Shown: positions 22,858 through 31,359 of the stretch, one piece after another
How positions within the stretch are numbered: position 1 is the first letter of the stretch
Layout: each line of letters begins with the position of its first letter
NCBI GenBank assembly: GCA_044233745.1
Contig: JBIIJN010000024.1
Coordinates: 1 to 31,374, forward strand
DNA length: 31,374 nucleotides
Direction of reading: 5' to 3'
Source of the DNA: UBA6165 sp044233745
GTDB taxonomy: Bacteria > Bacteroidota > Bacteroidia > Flavobacteriales_D > Crocinitomicaceae
Translations under genes and position numbers: made by a program
The notes under the pieces: model-generated
What the model was told of the DNA's origin: nothing
The model's database searches: none
Seen by the model: the letters and a program-made list of their open reading frames with translations, nothing else

Positions 22858-25344
22858 TTGACAGCAAAACTAATTTTACGCACATCAAAAATCACTTTTA
22901 TTCTTAGCTTAGTCATTTGTTTTTCAAGTACTTGGACACAGTTTCAGTATAAAGGTAAAATCATTGATGAACTGAGCCAACGACCTGTGCCTTTCGCCAA
23001 TATTGCAACATTCAATAAAGGAATCGTGAGCGGCACTTCGAGTAATATTGATGGACAATTTGAACTTAAATTAAATGCTGAGCCCGATTCCATTTTGATT
23101 TCGTGCGTGGGTTATGAACGAAAAACCATCTACCAATTTAATCAAGCAAACATCTATCTTACACCAAAAGACACTAAGTTTTCTGAAGTATTGGTGCTGC
23201 CAGGCGAAAATCCAGCGCTGCGTATAATCAGAAACACGGTGAGCAACAGAGATAAAAATGACGTTGAGCAATTCCTTACCTTCAGTTATGAATGCTACAC
23301 CCTTTTCAATGCGGATATTGAGCCACTAGACGAGCAAAAGATGGCAAACATTAGCGATACTTCAACATTGAAAATGTTAAACTATTTCAAACAGCGCCAA
23401 GGATTTGCCTCAGAAACCTACAGTCGTTTTCACTACAAACCGAAAAACAATAAAAAAGAAGTGATACTTGGGTCTAAAACATCTGGTCTGAACAATCCTA
23501 TTTTTTCCCTATTCGCCAATCAAATTCAACCTTTCAGCGCCTACACCAATCCCTTGGTCTTGTTTTCAACCGAATATCTAAATCCCCTATCGGAAAGCGG
23601 CATGAAGGGATATCTTTACATCTTACAAGACACCACATATTTGAATAAAGACACCATTTATATTGTTGATTTTCAACCCAAATTAAAATCTAGTTTTTCC
23701 GGAACCCAAGGCACCGTTTATATCAATGCATCAGATTGGTCGGTGAATAAAATCATCTTCAATTTCCCAAATCCGTTTAACATGGCCGCGGGACAAGATG
23801 ACAATGGAGCCACTACATTGAGTACTGGAGGTTCAGAATCAAATTCAAATTTTGCAACCATTATCATTGCATATGAAAAAATAAAGGCCTTTTGGATGCC
23901 GAGAGAAATTAGAACCATCTTTCCACTTGGAGAAGCAGCACCTGGCGTACCACTGAACATTTACAACACGAGCTATGTTCGGCATTTTGCCTTCGGAGAG
24001 CAAGCCGAAAAATTAAAAACGGGTGGTGCAAGTGTGCGACTGGACCAAGATGCTACGCAAATGAGCGATTCCCTATGGCAATTGGTGCGCACCGAAAACC
24101 ACGACACAAGAATTGATGCCGCACACAGCTTCTTGGATAGCATGTCGCAAGTCACCAACTTAGACCGATTTGTTGATCTTACACAAAGTTTAATTGAAGG
24201 CAAATTGCGCGTAGGATTTTTGAACATTGAACTTAACAGAATACTCAATTTCAATGATTTCGAAGGCTTTAGAATCGGTTTTGGTGCTGAAACCAACGAA
24301 CGCCTGCTCAAACCCCTACGTTTTGGCGCCTATATGGGTTATGGCTTTCGCGACAAACGATGGAAATACGGTGGACACATCAGGTGGATCATCTTGCCAC
24401 TGCCGCAACTTCAGGCCAAAATCGCTTATGACTTTGATGTGAGCGCCACCGGGATTCATAATTTTCAAGACCCAACAGGTCGTATCGACCAAAGCGAGCT
24501 CATCCGCAATGCATACGTGCGCAAGATGGATTACATTGAATCGTTCAAATTGGAACTGGGTTCCTACCTGTATCGCTCATTGCATCTCAAAATGACCGCT
24601 GCCCATAAAAATGTGCAAACAGGCTATGACTACACCTTCAACTATTTTGAACAAGCCGCATCTGGCAATTACTTCACCCTATTTGAAACAGGTGCAGAGT
24701 TGCTTTGGCGAATCAAAGATAAATACATTCAAGTAGGTAGCTCACGACTTTACCTCAACGAGCCGCGCTTTCCTATCATCAATGTGCAATATGCCAAAGG
24801 TTGGGACAATGTGGGCGCTGGCGATTTTGCCTACGACCGTATATTGCTTCGCGCATCCCAACAATTCAGATGGATGCGTTTGGGACGCTTATTTTTACGT
24901 GGCGAATATCAACAAACTTGGGGCGATGTGCCGCTGCCAATGCTCATTTACACAACAGGTATTTTCAATAGAAAATTTGGCGTAACTGCGTTGAACATTT
25001 TTGAAACTGCCCTACCCAATGAATTCCTTGGCGACCGCTTGCTATCTGGATTTTTTAGATTCGAATTTAATCCGTGGCGCATCAAAAAAGGTAAGTTTGA
25101 ACCCATTGTGTCGCTCAGATTCAATGTTGGTTGGGGCACCTTAAATAACCCCGAGCGCCATCAGCAAATTGTATTTAAAACCATGGAAAAAGGATTTTAT
25201 GAAACAGGAATTGTGCTCGATAACTTGTTCAACATCGGCGTTGCACAATACGGTTTGGGTGTTTTTTATCGCTTAGGACCCTACGCCGAATCCAATGCAT
25301 TGCGCAACTTTGCCATCAAGTTGAGTCTGCGCTTAGGTTCATAA
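22858..25344 (+). CDS. DUF5686 outer-membrane protein with carboxypeptidase-regulatory-like domain
   Basis: About 828 residues if the TTG at 22858 is the start; no in-frame ATG exists before the mature region, and the earlier TTG at 22834 lies inside the -7 box. From 22858 the frame gives a signal peptide (ITFILSLVICFSS). Next is a carboxypeptidase-D regulatory-like domain (about 30-105: YKGKIIDELSQRPVPFANI, SSNIDGQFELKL, ISCVGYERKTI), then a DUF5686 region (NPALRIIRNTV, FSYECYTLFNADIE, SSFSGTQGTVYINASDWSVN) and a C-terminal part full of alternating aromatic strands expected of an outer-membrane beta-barrel. The family is typical of Bacteroidota; its function is unsettled. SppA and an ABM-domain gene follow on the same strand. 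Confidence 0.85.
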   Translation: MTAKLILRTSKITFILSLVICFSSTWTQFQYKGKIIDELSQRPVPFANIATFNKGIVSGTSSNIDGQFELKLNAEPDSILISCVGYERKTIYQFNQANIYLTPKDTKFSEVLVLPGENPALRIIRNTVSNRDKNDVEQFLTFSYECYTLFNADIEPLDEQKMANISDTSTLKMLNYFKQRQGFASETYSRFHYKPKNNKKEVILGSKTSGLNNPIFSLFANQIQPFSAYTNPLVLFSTEYLNPLSESGMKGYLYILQDTTYLNKDTIYIVDFQPKLKSSFSGTQGTVYINASDWSVNKIIFNFPNPFNMAAGQDDNGATTLSTGGSESNSNFATIIIAYEKIKAFWMPREIRTIFPLGEAAPGVPLNIYNTSYVRHFAFGEQAEKLKTGGASVRLDQDATQMSDSLWQLVRTENHDTRIDAAHSFLDSMSQVTNLDRFVDLTQSLIEGKLRVGFLNIELNRILNFNDFEGFRIGFGAETNERLLKPLRFGAYMGYGFRDKRWKYGGHIRWIILPLPQLQAKIAYDFDVSATGIHNFQDPTGRIDQSELIRNAYVRKMDYIESFKLELGSYLYRSLHLKMTAAHKNVQTGYDYTFNYFEQAASGNYFTLFETGAELLWRIKDKYIQVGSSRLYLNEPRFPIINVQYAKGWDNVGAGDFAYDRILLRASQQFRWMRLGRLFLRGEYQQTWGDVPLPMLIYTTGIFNRKFGVTALNIFETALPNEFLGDRLLSGFFRFEFNPWRIKKGKFEPIVSLRFNVGWGTLNNPERHQQIVFKTMEKGFYETGIVLDNLFNIGVAQYGLGVFYRLGPYAESNALRNFAIKLSLRLGS

Positions 25345-25447
25345 GTCAAATTCCGCTTATCAGAAACTTTTTCCATTCGTGTAAAAGCCTACCAAAATCC
25401 TAGGTTTCGTTCAATCTTTGTACTCTCAAATCCTCTAAATCAACATT

Positions 25448-27229
25448 ATGAGCACTACACGCAGCGTTTCTTTTTGGAAAATATTTTTTGCATCACTTTT
25501 GGCACTTGTTGCCGCAAGCATTCTTTTTTGGGTGGTGTTTTTTGCCATAATTGGTTCTAGTTTCAAACAAAAGCCATTCACGGTATCCGAAAAATCCGTT
25601 TTACACATCACTTTAGAGGAGCCTGTTATGGAAACTACAGGAGGTGAATTCAATCCAAATAATTTTTCGATTGATAAACGTTTGGGGATTCACGATGTAC
25701 TCATTGCGCTTGAAGAAGCAGCCAAAGACGACAATATCAAGGGGATTTTCCTAGAAATTAATGCTGCGCCAATGGGCATTTCAACTTTGCACGAATACAG
25801 AAATGCTTTGGAAAAATTCAAAGCGTCTGGGAAATTTATTGTGGCTTATAATTCTGGCGAAGCGCTCAGTCAAGGTGGTCTTTTGCTTAGCTCAGTTGCT
25901 AACGAAAGTTACATTTTTCCATCAACCATGGTTGAATTCTTGGGTTTAGGAGCAGAACTGATGTTTTTCAAAAACATGTTAGACAAACTCGATATTGAAA
26001 TGCAGGTGATTAGAGGTGAAGGAAATGACTTTAAAAGTGCCGTAGAACCTTTTTTCTTGGATAAAATGAGCGATAGTTCACGTATGCAAATGCAAAGGCT
26101 TCTGGATGTACTATGGACAGAATATAAAGAAGTATTGGGCGAATCGAGAAACTTGAAGCCGAGTTATTTAGATAGTTTAGCGCAAAATGCTTTGATACGA
26201 CGTGGCACGCATGCTGTTCAATATAAATTGGTTGATGGTACCAAATATTACGATGAAGTATTGAGTTTGCTTAAGGAAAAAACCGGTACGGACGCTGACG
26301 ATGAATTGGAATTGGTTGACTTTTATAAATATGCCAGTAAAAAAGCCGACGACAAAAAAGTACTTGACGATGTGGAAAGTCCAAACATCGCTGTTTTGGT
26401 GGCCGAAGGAGATATTTCTGTTGATGGTGATGGCATTGCTAGCAGTAAAATGGTGAAAGAAATCCGAGATATTAGAGAAAATGACGAGATCAAGGCTTTG
26501 GTTTTCCGTGTTAATTCACCTGGAGGAAGTGCTTTGGCGAGTGATGAAATATGGCGCGAATTGACTTTGTTGGCCGAATCGAAAACTTTAATTGTGAGTA
26601 TGGGTGATGTTGCCGCTTCGGGAGGATATTACATTTCTGCTCCTGCGCATAGAATTTTTGCTCAGCGCTCCACAATTACAGGTTCAATAGGTGTTTTCGG
26701 CGTTTTGCCCTACACAGGAAAAATGTTCAACGAAAAACTAGGCATCACCTTCGATTATGTGAATACCAATGCCCACAGTGTGATGAGCCTGAATAGAAAA
26801 TTAAATGAGACTGAATTTGGTATCATACAAGACGAAGTAAATGAAATCTACAAAGACTTCCTAAACATTGTTGCGAAAGGCAGAAAATTGGATTTGCAAA
26901 AAGTGAAATCCATGGCCAAGGGTCGTGTTTGGATTGGTGAAGATGCTTTGGCGATTGGACTGGTTGATGAAATAGGTGGAATAAGAGATGCGATGGCTTA
27001 TGCTGCAAAAACTGCTAAAATCAAGAAGCCCGTTTATTCGTATTACCCGAAGAAAGAAGTCAACAAATTCAATGATATTTTGATGGCTTTGGGCGAAGAA
27101 GAGGTCAGAATGAAAATGAAAGATAGAAGCCTCAGCGGTGAAGTGATGCGTATGATGGCATTGCTCAAATCAGCCGACCAAATTCAAGGTGTTCAAATGC
27201 GTTTGCCATTCATTTTTGAAATCCGTTAA
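25448..27229 (+). CDS. sppA: Signal peptide peptidase SppA, 67K type
   Basis: A 593-residue inner-membrane serine protease that degrades cleaved signal peptides and membrane stubs. One N-terminal membrane helix (about 11-35) is followed by two tandem peptidase S49 halves. The Ser-Lys dyad spans the halves as in E. coli SppA: Lys196 in the FKSAVEPF motif and Ser391 in MGDVAASGGYYIS. VNSPGGSALASDEIWREL (355-372) and TITGSIGVFG are standard blocks. Length is close to the 618 residues of the E. coli protein. An imperfect -7 box (AATCTTTG, 25413-25420) lies in front. The ABM-domain gene begins 10 bp after its stop, so they are probably co-transcribed. Confidence 0.95.
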   Translation: MSTTRSVSFWKIFFASLLALVAASILFWVVFFAIIGSSFKQKPFTVSEKSVLHITLEEPVMETTGGEFNPNNFSIDKRLGIHDVLIALEEAAKDDNIKGIFLEINAAPMGISTLHEYRNALEKFKASGKFIVAYNSGEALSQGGLLLSSVANESYIFPSTMVEFLGLGAELMFFKNMLDKLDIEMQVIRGEGNDFKSAVEPFFLDKMSDSSRMQMQRLLDVLWTEYKEVLGESRNLKPSYLDSLAQNALIRRGTHAVQYKLVDGTKYYDEVLSLLKEKTGTDADDELELVDFYKYASKKADDKKVLDDVESPNIAVLVAEGDISVDGDGIASSKMVKEIRDIRENDEIKALVFRVNSPGGSALASDEIWRELTLLAESKTLIVSMGDVAASGGYYISAPAHRIFAQRSTITGSIGVFGVLPYTGKMFNEKLGITFDYVNTNAHSVMSLNRKLNETEFGIIQDEVNEIYKDFLNIVAKGRKLDLQKVKSMAKGRVWIGEDALAIGLVDEIGGIRDAMAYAAKTAKIKKPVYSYYPKKEVNKFNDILMALGEEEVRMKMKDRSLSGEVMRMMALLKSADQIQGVQMRLPFIFEIR

Positions 27230-27239
27230 ACAGCTGATT

Positions 27240-27542
27240 ATGCAGGGTAAATATGCCGTGATATTCGCATCCACTAAGCACAACATCGATGAAGAATATC
27301 TCGAACGCGATAGTGAATTGATGGAATTGGCTGCAGGCGAACCTGGTTTTTTGGGCTATGAATCTTTGGCCAACGAGAACAAATCTATTTTCATTTCCTA
27401 TTGGGAAAGCAGAGAAGCCGTAGATGCTTGGAGAAACAACCTAAAACATCTTTCTGCAAAAAAAGAAGTGGCCCAATGGTATTCGCGCTACCTGAGCCAA
27501 ATTTGTGTGATTGAAAGCTCGCATGAATGGAAAATAGAGTAA
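27240..27542 (+). CDS. Antibiotic biosynthesis monooxygenase (ABM) domain protein
   Basis: A 100-residue alpha/beta-barrel protein of the ABM superfamily. The ATG at 27240 gives the normal start MQGKYAVIF; the frame open upstream (to 27189) overlaps sppA. Characteristic parts are YAVIFASTKH (strand 1), MELAAGEPGFLGYESL (helix-strand) and IFISYWESREAVDAWRNN followed by H. Members act as small monooxygenases or heme-degrading enzymes, working as dimers without a classical cofactor, but many have no known substrate. It follows sppA by 10 bp and ends 4 bp from the convergent mscS stop. Confidence 0.85.
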   Translation: MQGKYAVIFASTKHNIDEEYLERDSELMELAAGEPGFLGYESLANENKSIFISYWESREAVDAWRNNLKHLSAKKEVAQWYSRYLSQICVIESSHEWKIE

Positions 27543-27546
27543 TATG

Positions 27547-28464
27547 CTACTCGCCTTGCTTCAAATGGACATCCATTTGTGGGAATGGAAATGGGAAACC
27601 ACGTGCTGGTAATTCTTTATAAATCGTTTCGGTAATGAAGAAATAAACATCCCAATAATTCTCCGTTGATGTCCAGACACGACAGGTCAAATCAACGGAT
27701 GAACTGCCTAACTTGTTTATGCCAACAAAGGGCTCGGGATCTTTTAAAATCATTTCGTTTTTGCTGCAAAGTTCCAAAATAACTTCCTTGGCCGCTTGAT
27801 AATCGTGTCCATAGCTCAAACCGAAATCGAAGTCAACGCGGCGAATTTCTTGTTTGGTGAAATTGGTGATGCTGTCTTTGATAACCTCACCATTTGGGAT
27901 AATGATGGTCTTATTGTCGAAAGTAAGCAGTACTGTATTAAACAATTGAATATCCGTAACTTTACCCAATTCACCTTTGGCTATCACCACATCACCAACA
28001 CGGTAGGGTCTCAACACCAACAACAAAATGCCTCCGGCGAAATTGCCCAATGCTCCAGAAAAAGCCATACCAATAGCAAATCCAGCGGCACCCAACAAAG
28101 CCAAAAACGATGTCATCTCAATACCCAATTTTGCCAAGGCAGTAATAATCACTAAGATTTTAAACATCCAAGTGATAAAATCGAGCAGGAACGTGCGCAC
28201 CGAAGGGTCGATATCGCGTTTTTCGAGTACCATACGCAAGGTCTTTTTGAAACGCTTAGCCAACCAAAATCCGACAACTAAAATTCCCGCAGCCACCAAT
28301 AAATTCACACCAAAATTGAGCAAATAATCACTCGCCGTTTTCCATAAATTCGAGGTAAGCAACTGCGAGGGATCTTGAACCACATCCACTATAGCATTCA
28401 TCGGTTTTTCCAATGTCACCGTTGTGGTGTCTTGAACTTCTACTCCTACACTATCCTCTTCCAT
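27547..28464 (-). CDS. Small-conductance mechanosensitive channel (MscS family)
   Basis: A 305-residue inner-membrane channel that releases solutes on osmotic downshock. After an acidic, probably periplasmic N-terminus, three hydrophobic helices occur at about 47-67, 88-108 and 116-148. The third is the pore helix, with the glycine/alanine-rich AAGFAIGMAFSGALGNFAGG (125-144), followed by RPYRVGDVV and the beta domain (IQLFNTVLLTFDNKTIIIPN). The C-terminal alpha/beta vestibule ends in FPFPQMDVHLKQ. Length is close to the 286 residues of E. coli MscS. It is divergent from the ElyC-like gene, with only 57 bp between them. Confidence 0.93.
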   Translation of the reverse strand: MEEDSVGVEVQDTTTVTLEKPMNAIVDVVQDPSQLLTSNLWKTASDYLLNFGVNLLVAAGILVVGFWLAKRFKKTLRMVLEKRDIDPSVRTFLLDFITWMFKILVIITALAKLGIEMTSFLALLGAAGFAIGMAFSGALGNFAGGILLLVLRPYRVGDVVIAKGELGKVTDIQLFNTVLLTFDNKTIIIPNGEVIKDSITNFTKQEIRRVDFDFGLSYGHDYQAAKEVILELCSKNEMILKDPEPFVGINKLGSSSVDLTCRVWTSTENYWDVYFFITETIYKELPARGFPFPFPQMDVHLKQGE

Positions 28465-28480
28465 ATTTTCAACTTTGCTA

Positions 28481-28488
28481 CAAAAATA
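28481..28488 (-). promoter_or_regulatory. -7 promoter box TATTTTTG for the mscS-type gene
   Basis: Exact TAnnTTTG match on the minus strand, 16 bp before the ATG at 28464. Three bases further on, the plus strand has TACTTTAG (28491-28498), a weaker candidate box for the divergent gene. Confidence 0.45.
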
Positions 28489-28521
28489 GCTACTTTAGGG
28501 CCTCAATAAAAGCGCTGTCCC

Positions 28522-29289
28522 ATGTTTTTTCTACTTTCAAAGATACTGTACCTATTTGTAACCCCAATTTTCTGGATCTTGACACTGTGGATTTTGTTTG
28601 TTTGGAAACGCAAAACAAAACACCGTAAAAAACTACTAATCAGTGCAATAACAATAAGCGTAATTTTCACCAACACCTTTATTTTTAAGGAATTTGCTCG
28701 CAGATGGGAGGTGCCTGGAACACGCATTGAAAATCTCGCGCATCATGAAACAGCCATTGTGTTGGGCGGGATGTTTGAATACAACAACGATTTGGATGTG
28801 CTGAGTGTTCGTAGAGGTGGAGATAGAATTTGGCAAACGCTGAGCCTTTATCATCGGGGCAAAATAAAGTACATTCTGATCTCTGGAGCCCACGGTTTTG
28901 TAACTGATAGAGGGCTAGATGAGGCACGACAGCTCCGAGACGAACTGGTAGTTTGGGGTATTCCAAAAGAGCAGATTTTGATTGATTCGATTTCTAAAAA
29001 CACCCATGAAAACGCTGTAGAAAGTGTTAAGGTGCTGAAAAACAAAAAATTAATGGGTAAACCTGTGCTATTGGTTACAAGCGCCACCCACATGAAACGC
29101 GCTTGGGCTTGTTTCAACAAAGCGGGTTTGAAAACCACTCCATATAGCACCGACCATTTTACTGGCAAAAAGCGCGCTTACCATTGGGATGAATTCATAG
29201 TGCCTTCCATTTCAACGACCAACGACTGGTCAAGACTCACCAAAGAATGGGTGGGGTATGTGATCTATAGGATTATGGGGTACTGCTAG
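28522..29289 (+). CDS. ElyC/SanA/YdcF-family (DUF218) envelope protein
   Basis: A 255-residue protein with two N-terminal membrane helices (about 5-27 and 38-56) and a DUF218 domain (about 74-225). The domain opens with the strand TAIVLGGMFE, then the helix-entry RIWQTLSLYHRGKIKYILISG, DEARQLRDELVVWGIPKEQI, NTHENAVESVKVLK and VTSATHMKRAWACFNKAG, all typical of the family. E. coli ElyC affects peptidoglycan assembly and lipid-carrier balance at low temperature; the topology here (two helices, then a domain on one side) matches ElyC better than soluble YdcF. The exact biochemical activity is unknown. It ends just before the 22-bp minisatellite. Confidence 0.85.
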   Translation: MFFLLSKILYLFVTPIFWILTLWILFVWKRKTKHRKKLLISAITISVIFTNTFIFKEFARRWEVPGTRIENLAHHETAIVLGGMFEYNNDLDVLSVRRGGDRIWQTLSLYHRGKIKYILISGAHGFVTDRGLDEARQLRDELVVWGIPKEQILIDSISKNTHENAVESVKVLKNKKLMGKPVLLVTSATHMKRAWACFNKAGLKTTPYSTDHFTGKKRAYHWDEFIVPSISTTNDWSRLTKEWVGYVIYRIMGYC

Positions 29290-29298
29290 GGGTTTTGA

Positions 29299-29507
29299 GT
29301 GAGGAAGTGTTGAGTGTTGGGTGAGGAAGTGTTGAGTGTTGGGTGAGGTAGTGTTGAGTGTTGGGTGAGGAAGTGTTGAGTGTTGGGTGAGGAAGTGTTG
29401 AGTGTTGGGTGAGGTAGTGTTGAGTGTTGGGTGAGGAAGTGTTGAGTGTTGGGTGAGGTAGTGTTGAGTGTTGGGTGGGGAAGTGTTGAGTGTGGAAGTG
29501 TTGAGTG
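29299..29507. repeat. 22-bp tandem repeat array, about 9.5 copies, no C on the plus strand
   Basis: Eight perfect-length 22-bp units run from 29299 to 29474, followed by a 21-bp unit and a partial copy. Each unit is made of three sub-blocks (TTGAGTG, TTGGGTG, AGGWAGTG), that is 7+7+8. The only variation among the first eight units is A or T at one site, in the order A A T A A T A T. Unit nine has a G for A change and lacks one T. The plus strand from 29287 to 29510 contains no C. It fills the space between two convergent genes. Confidence 0.95.
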
Positions 29508-29521
29508 ATGCCGCTAGCCGC

Positions 29522-30133
29522 CTATTTAATCTTCACCTCGAGTAATTTTTCTCCGTTCAATGATCCTTCTAGCGTATCTCCAACTTGCACTGGACCAACA
29601 CCAGCAGGCGTTCCTGTAAAAATCAAATCGCCAATTTTCAAGGTCATAAACTGTGAAACGTAGCTGATTATTTTGTCGATGGAGAATATCATATCAGCAA
29701 CATGACCCACTTGCACTGACGTTCCATTCTTTTTCAATTCAAATGACGCAGCGGGCAAGTCCAACTTTTCGATGGGTATAAACTGCTCTGAAACTGGCGC
29801 TGAATGTTCGAAAGCTTTCGCAATTTCCCACGGCAAACCTTTTTTCTTGCATTCATCTTGTAAATCGCGGGCCGTAAAATCGATGCCCAATCCTACCTCA
29901 TCATAATACGTATGTGCACGATTTTCAGGAATATGTTTTCCCAAACGACAGATGCGCACCACCAATTCCAATTCATGATGTAAATCTTTGGTGAAATCTG
30001 GATAGAAAAAAGGCATTTTTTTGGGCAATAAAGCCGTATCTGGTTTCAGGAAAAAAACAGGTTTCTCTGGAACAGGCGCATTCATTTCTTTAGCGTGATC
30101 GCTGTAATTTCTTCCGATGCAAATGATTTTCAT
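29522..30133 (-). CDS. Fumarylacetoacetate hydrolase (FAH) family protein, acylpyruvase-like
   Basis: A 203-residue single-domain FAH-fold enzyme, about half the length of the true fumarylacetoacetase at 10480. It opens with MKIICIGRNYSDHAKEM and carries the metal site HHELELV (Glu54 and Glu56) and GIDFTARDLQ (Asp85). The motif AKAFEHSAPVS and FTGTPAGVGPV near the end match the FAHD1/YcgM acylpyruvase and oxaloacetate decarboxylase group. Likely reaction: hydrolysis of a C-C bond in an acylpyruvate or decarboxylation of oxaloacetate. It lies 15 bp downstream of the next gene in its direction (30149-30673), so they share a transcript. Substrate not determinable. Confidence 0.9.
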   Translation of the reverse strand: MKIICIGRNYSDHAKEMNAPVPEKPVFFLKPDTALLPKKMPFFYPDFTKDLHHELELVVRICRLGKHIPENRAHTYYDEVGLGIDFTARDLQDECKKKGLPWEIAKAFEHSAPVSEQFIPIEKLDLPAASFELKKNGTSVQVGHVADMIFSIDKIISYVSQFMTLKIGDLIFTGTPAGVGPVQVGDTLEGSLNGEKLLEVKIK

Positions 30134-30148
30134 GCTGAATACCTTGAT

Positions 30149-30673
30149 TTATTTGAACATAGCTTGGAATTCTTCTTTCAAAAACTGAATAGCAATTTCT
30201 GTTGGAAAAGGCGATACCTGAGCACTAAGTTCAAACAATTTGGCGCTCAAATCGGTAGCTGTTGAATCTATATCCATTTGTTTACCAGCAATATGCACAA
30301 GCTGTATCACCTCATCCTTAGAGCGTTTCACCATTTCCCATGCCTGCGGTGAAACAAACATTTGCTGAGCGATATTGTGTTCAAACTCGCTGCGGATTTG
30401 CTCCAATAACTCATGTTGCATCAGTGTAGCCACTTTTGCTGGATTGTGCACACGCATCACGATAGAATTAGGATGAATGCGCTCCAACAACAAAATCATT
30501 CTTTGATAGGCTTCCACTTTCATGGGCAAAATATGTTTCTGACGCTCCTTTCTTATATCAGCTGAATATGCCAATGCTTGGTCTCTGTTCACCTTGTTCA
30601 AAAAATAGTAGGCCACCCCAAACACCATTGCTGAAGGAATGATAACCAATACTGCATAAAATAGATACTCCAT
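30149..30673 (-). CDS. Unknown membrane-anchored helical protein, conserved-looking
   Basis: A 174-residue protein with one N-terminal membrane helix (about 4-25) and a charged, helical cytoplasmic or periplasmic part (KHILPMKVEAYQRMILLLER, LLEQIRSEFEHNIAQQMFVS, AWEMVKRSKDEVIQLVHIAG). The phrase LERIHPNSIVMRVHNP is distinctive. I have no function for it; similar small anchored proteins are widespread in Flavobacteriia, from general familiarity. A clear TAnnTTTG box stands 17 bp before the ATG, making this the first gene of a two-gene operon with the FAH-family hydrolase. Confidence 0.75.
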   Translation of the reverse strand: MEYLFYAVLVIIPSAMVFGVAYYFLNKVNRDQALAYSADIRKERQKHILPMKVEAYQRMILLLERIHPNSIVMRVHNPAKVATLMQHELLEQIRSEFEHNIAQQMFVSPQAWEMVKRSKDEVIQLVHIAGKQMDIDSTATDLSAKLFELSAQVSPFPTEIAIQFLKEEFQAMFK

Positions 30674-30690
30674 GATTTGAATTGTTTGTG

Positions 30691-30698
30691 CAAAAATA
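30691..30698 (-). promoter_or_regulatory. -7 promoter box TATTTTTG of the 30149-30673 / FAH-family operon
   Basis: Exact TAnnTTTG match on the minus strand; a TTG about 23 bp further upstream could be a -33 element at slightly long spacing. Confidence 0.45.
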
Positions 30699-30731
30699 AG
30701 CTAAATATGTCTGTAAGGTTACAAAGAAATT

Positions 30732-31274
30732 TTATGCCTCCAAATCTGAATCCATGCGCTCCAGAAATGCCAATATATCATGAATCAAGAAATCCTTCTC
30801 AGGTCGGCGACTTTCGTGTTTTTCATATGAGCCCAACAACAGTTTAGATTCGAGAATATCCGCTTCATCGAAAGGACCATCCAAATTTTCAATAATGGTG
30901 TGGCATTCAATGGCAATTTCCAACGTTCCATCTATGGCCATAACAACAAATTCAACCAAAAACTCGCTGAAATCCATGCGCGAATTCCAAATGGTATTGA
31001 GTAACTGCGCCTGATGTTCAGCATTGGTGAGCTCCTGAATTACACGAATCAACTCATCTTTGGCAGACTCTTGTTCGATATTTGCAAAAAATTCAGCCAA
31101 CAATTGTTTGCGGGCTCTATCCTTGGTGTCGAACATCACTTTTGCAACCGGTTCAATTACTGAAATATCTCCTTTGGCCGACAAAGATTCAACCGCATTT
31201 TTAAAAACACTATCCTCTTTGGCTGTTAGTTCTTGAATCCATTGCTGCAGTTGTTGTTGTTTGTTTTTAGACAT
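30732..31274 (-). CDS. Unknown helical protein
   Basis: 180 residues from the ATG at 31274; a GTG at 31340 further up lies beyond the promoter box and inside a hairpin, so it is rejected. The protein is acidic and helical: a Gln-rich start (SKNKQQQLQQWIQEL), then HEAT-like helix pairs (VIEPVAKVMFDTKDRARKQLLAEFFANI, AQLLNTIWNSRMDFSEFLVEFVVMAI). No signal peptide, membrane helix or catalytic motif is visible, so a cytoplasmic scaffold or adaptor is the likeliest type. It is separated from the next gene by 58 bp carrying that gene's own promoter box. Confidence 0.7.
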   Translation of the reverse strand: MSKNKQQQLQQWIQELTAKEDSVFKNAVESLSAKGDISVIEPVAKVMFDTKDRARKQLLAEFFANIEQESAKDELIRVIQELTNAEHQAQLLNTIWNSRMDFSEFLVEFVVMAIDGTLEIAIECHTIIENLDGPFDEADILESKLLLGSYEKHESRRPEKDFLIHDILAFLERMDSDLEA

Positions 31275-31291
31275 ATTTGAAAATTTGGGCG

Positions 31292-31299
31292 CAAAGGTA
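31292..31299 (-). promoter_or_regulatory. -7 promoter box TACCTTTG for the 30732-31274 gene
   Basis: Exact TAnnTTTG match on the minus strand, 17 bp before the ATG at 31274. Confidence 0.45.
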
Positions 31300-31324
31300 G
31301 GGAAATGACGTCGAATTAATTGAA

Positions 31325-31359
31325 ATAAAAAAAACCTCACATTTCTGCGAGGTTTTTTT
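31325..31359. terminator. Bidirectional intrinsic terminator near the window end
   Basis: AAAACCTC (31331-31338) pairs with GAGGTTTT (31349-31356) around a 10-base loop, flanked by A and T runs so that T's follow the stem on both strands. On the minus strand it would end a gene located beyond the window, just upstream of the 30732-31274 promoter. Confidence 0.8.

Noticed and set aside
25448..27229. Inactive SppA
   Set aside because: The Lys in FKSAVEPF and the Ser in AASGGY are both present, so the dyad is complete.
29299..29507. CRISPR array
   Set aside because: The units are contiguous with no unique spacers, the unit has no internal dyad symmetry, and no cas gene is present.
29299..29507. 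Stable G-quadruplex array
   Set aside because: G runs are mostly two or three bases and widely spaced, so four-tract quadruplexes would be weak; strand asymmetry is the safer statement.
29522..30133. Second fumarylacetoacetase or truncated copy of fahA
   Set aside because: It is a normal-length single-domain FAH-family enzyme with its own motif set, unlike the two-domain fahA product.
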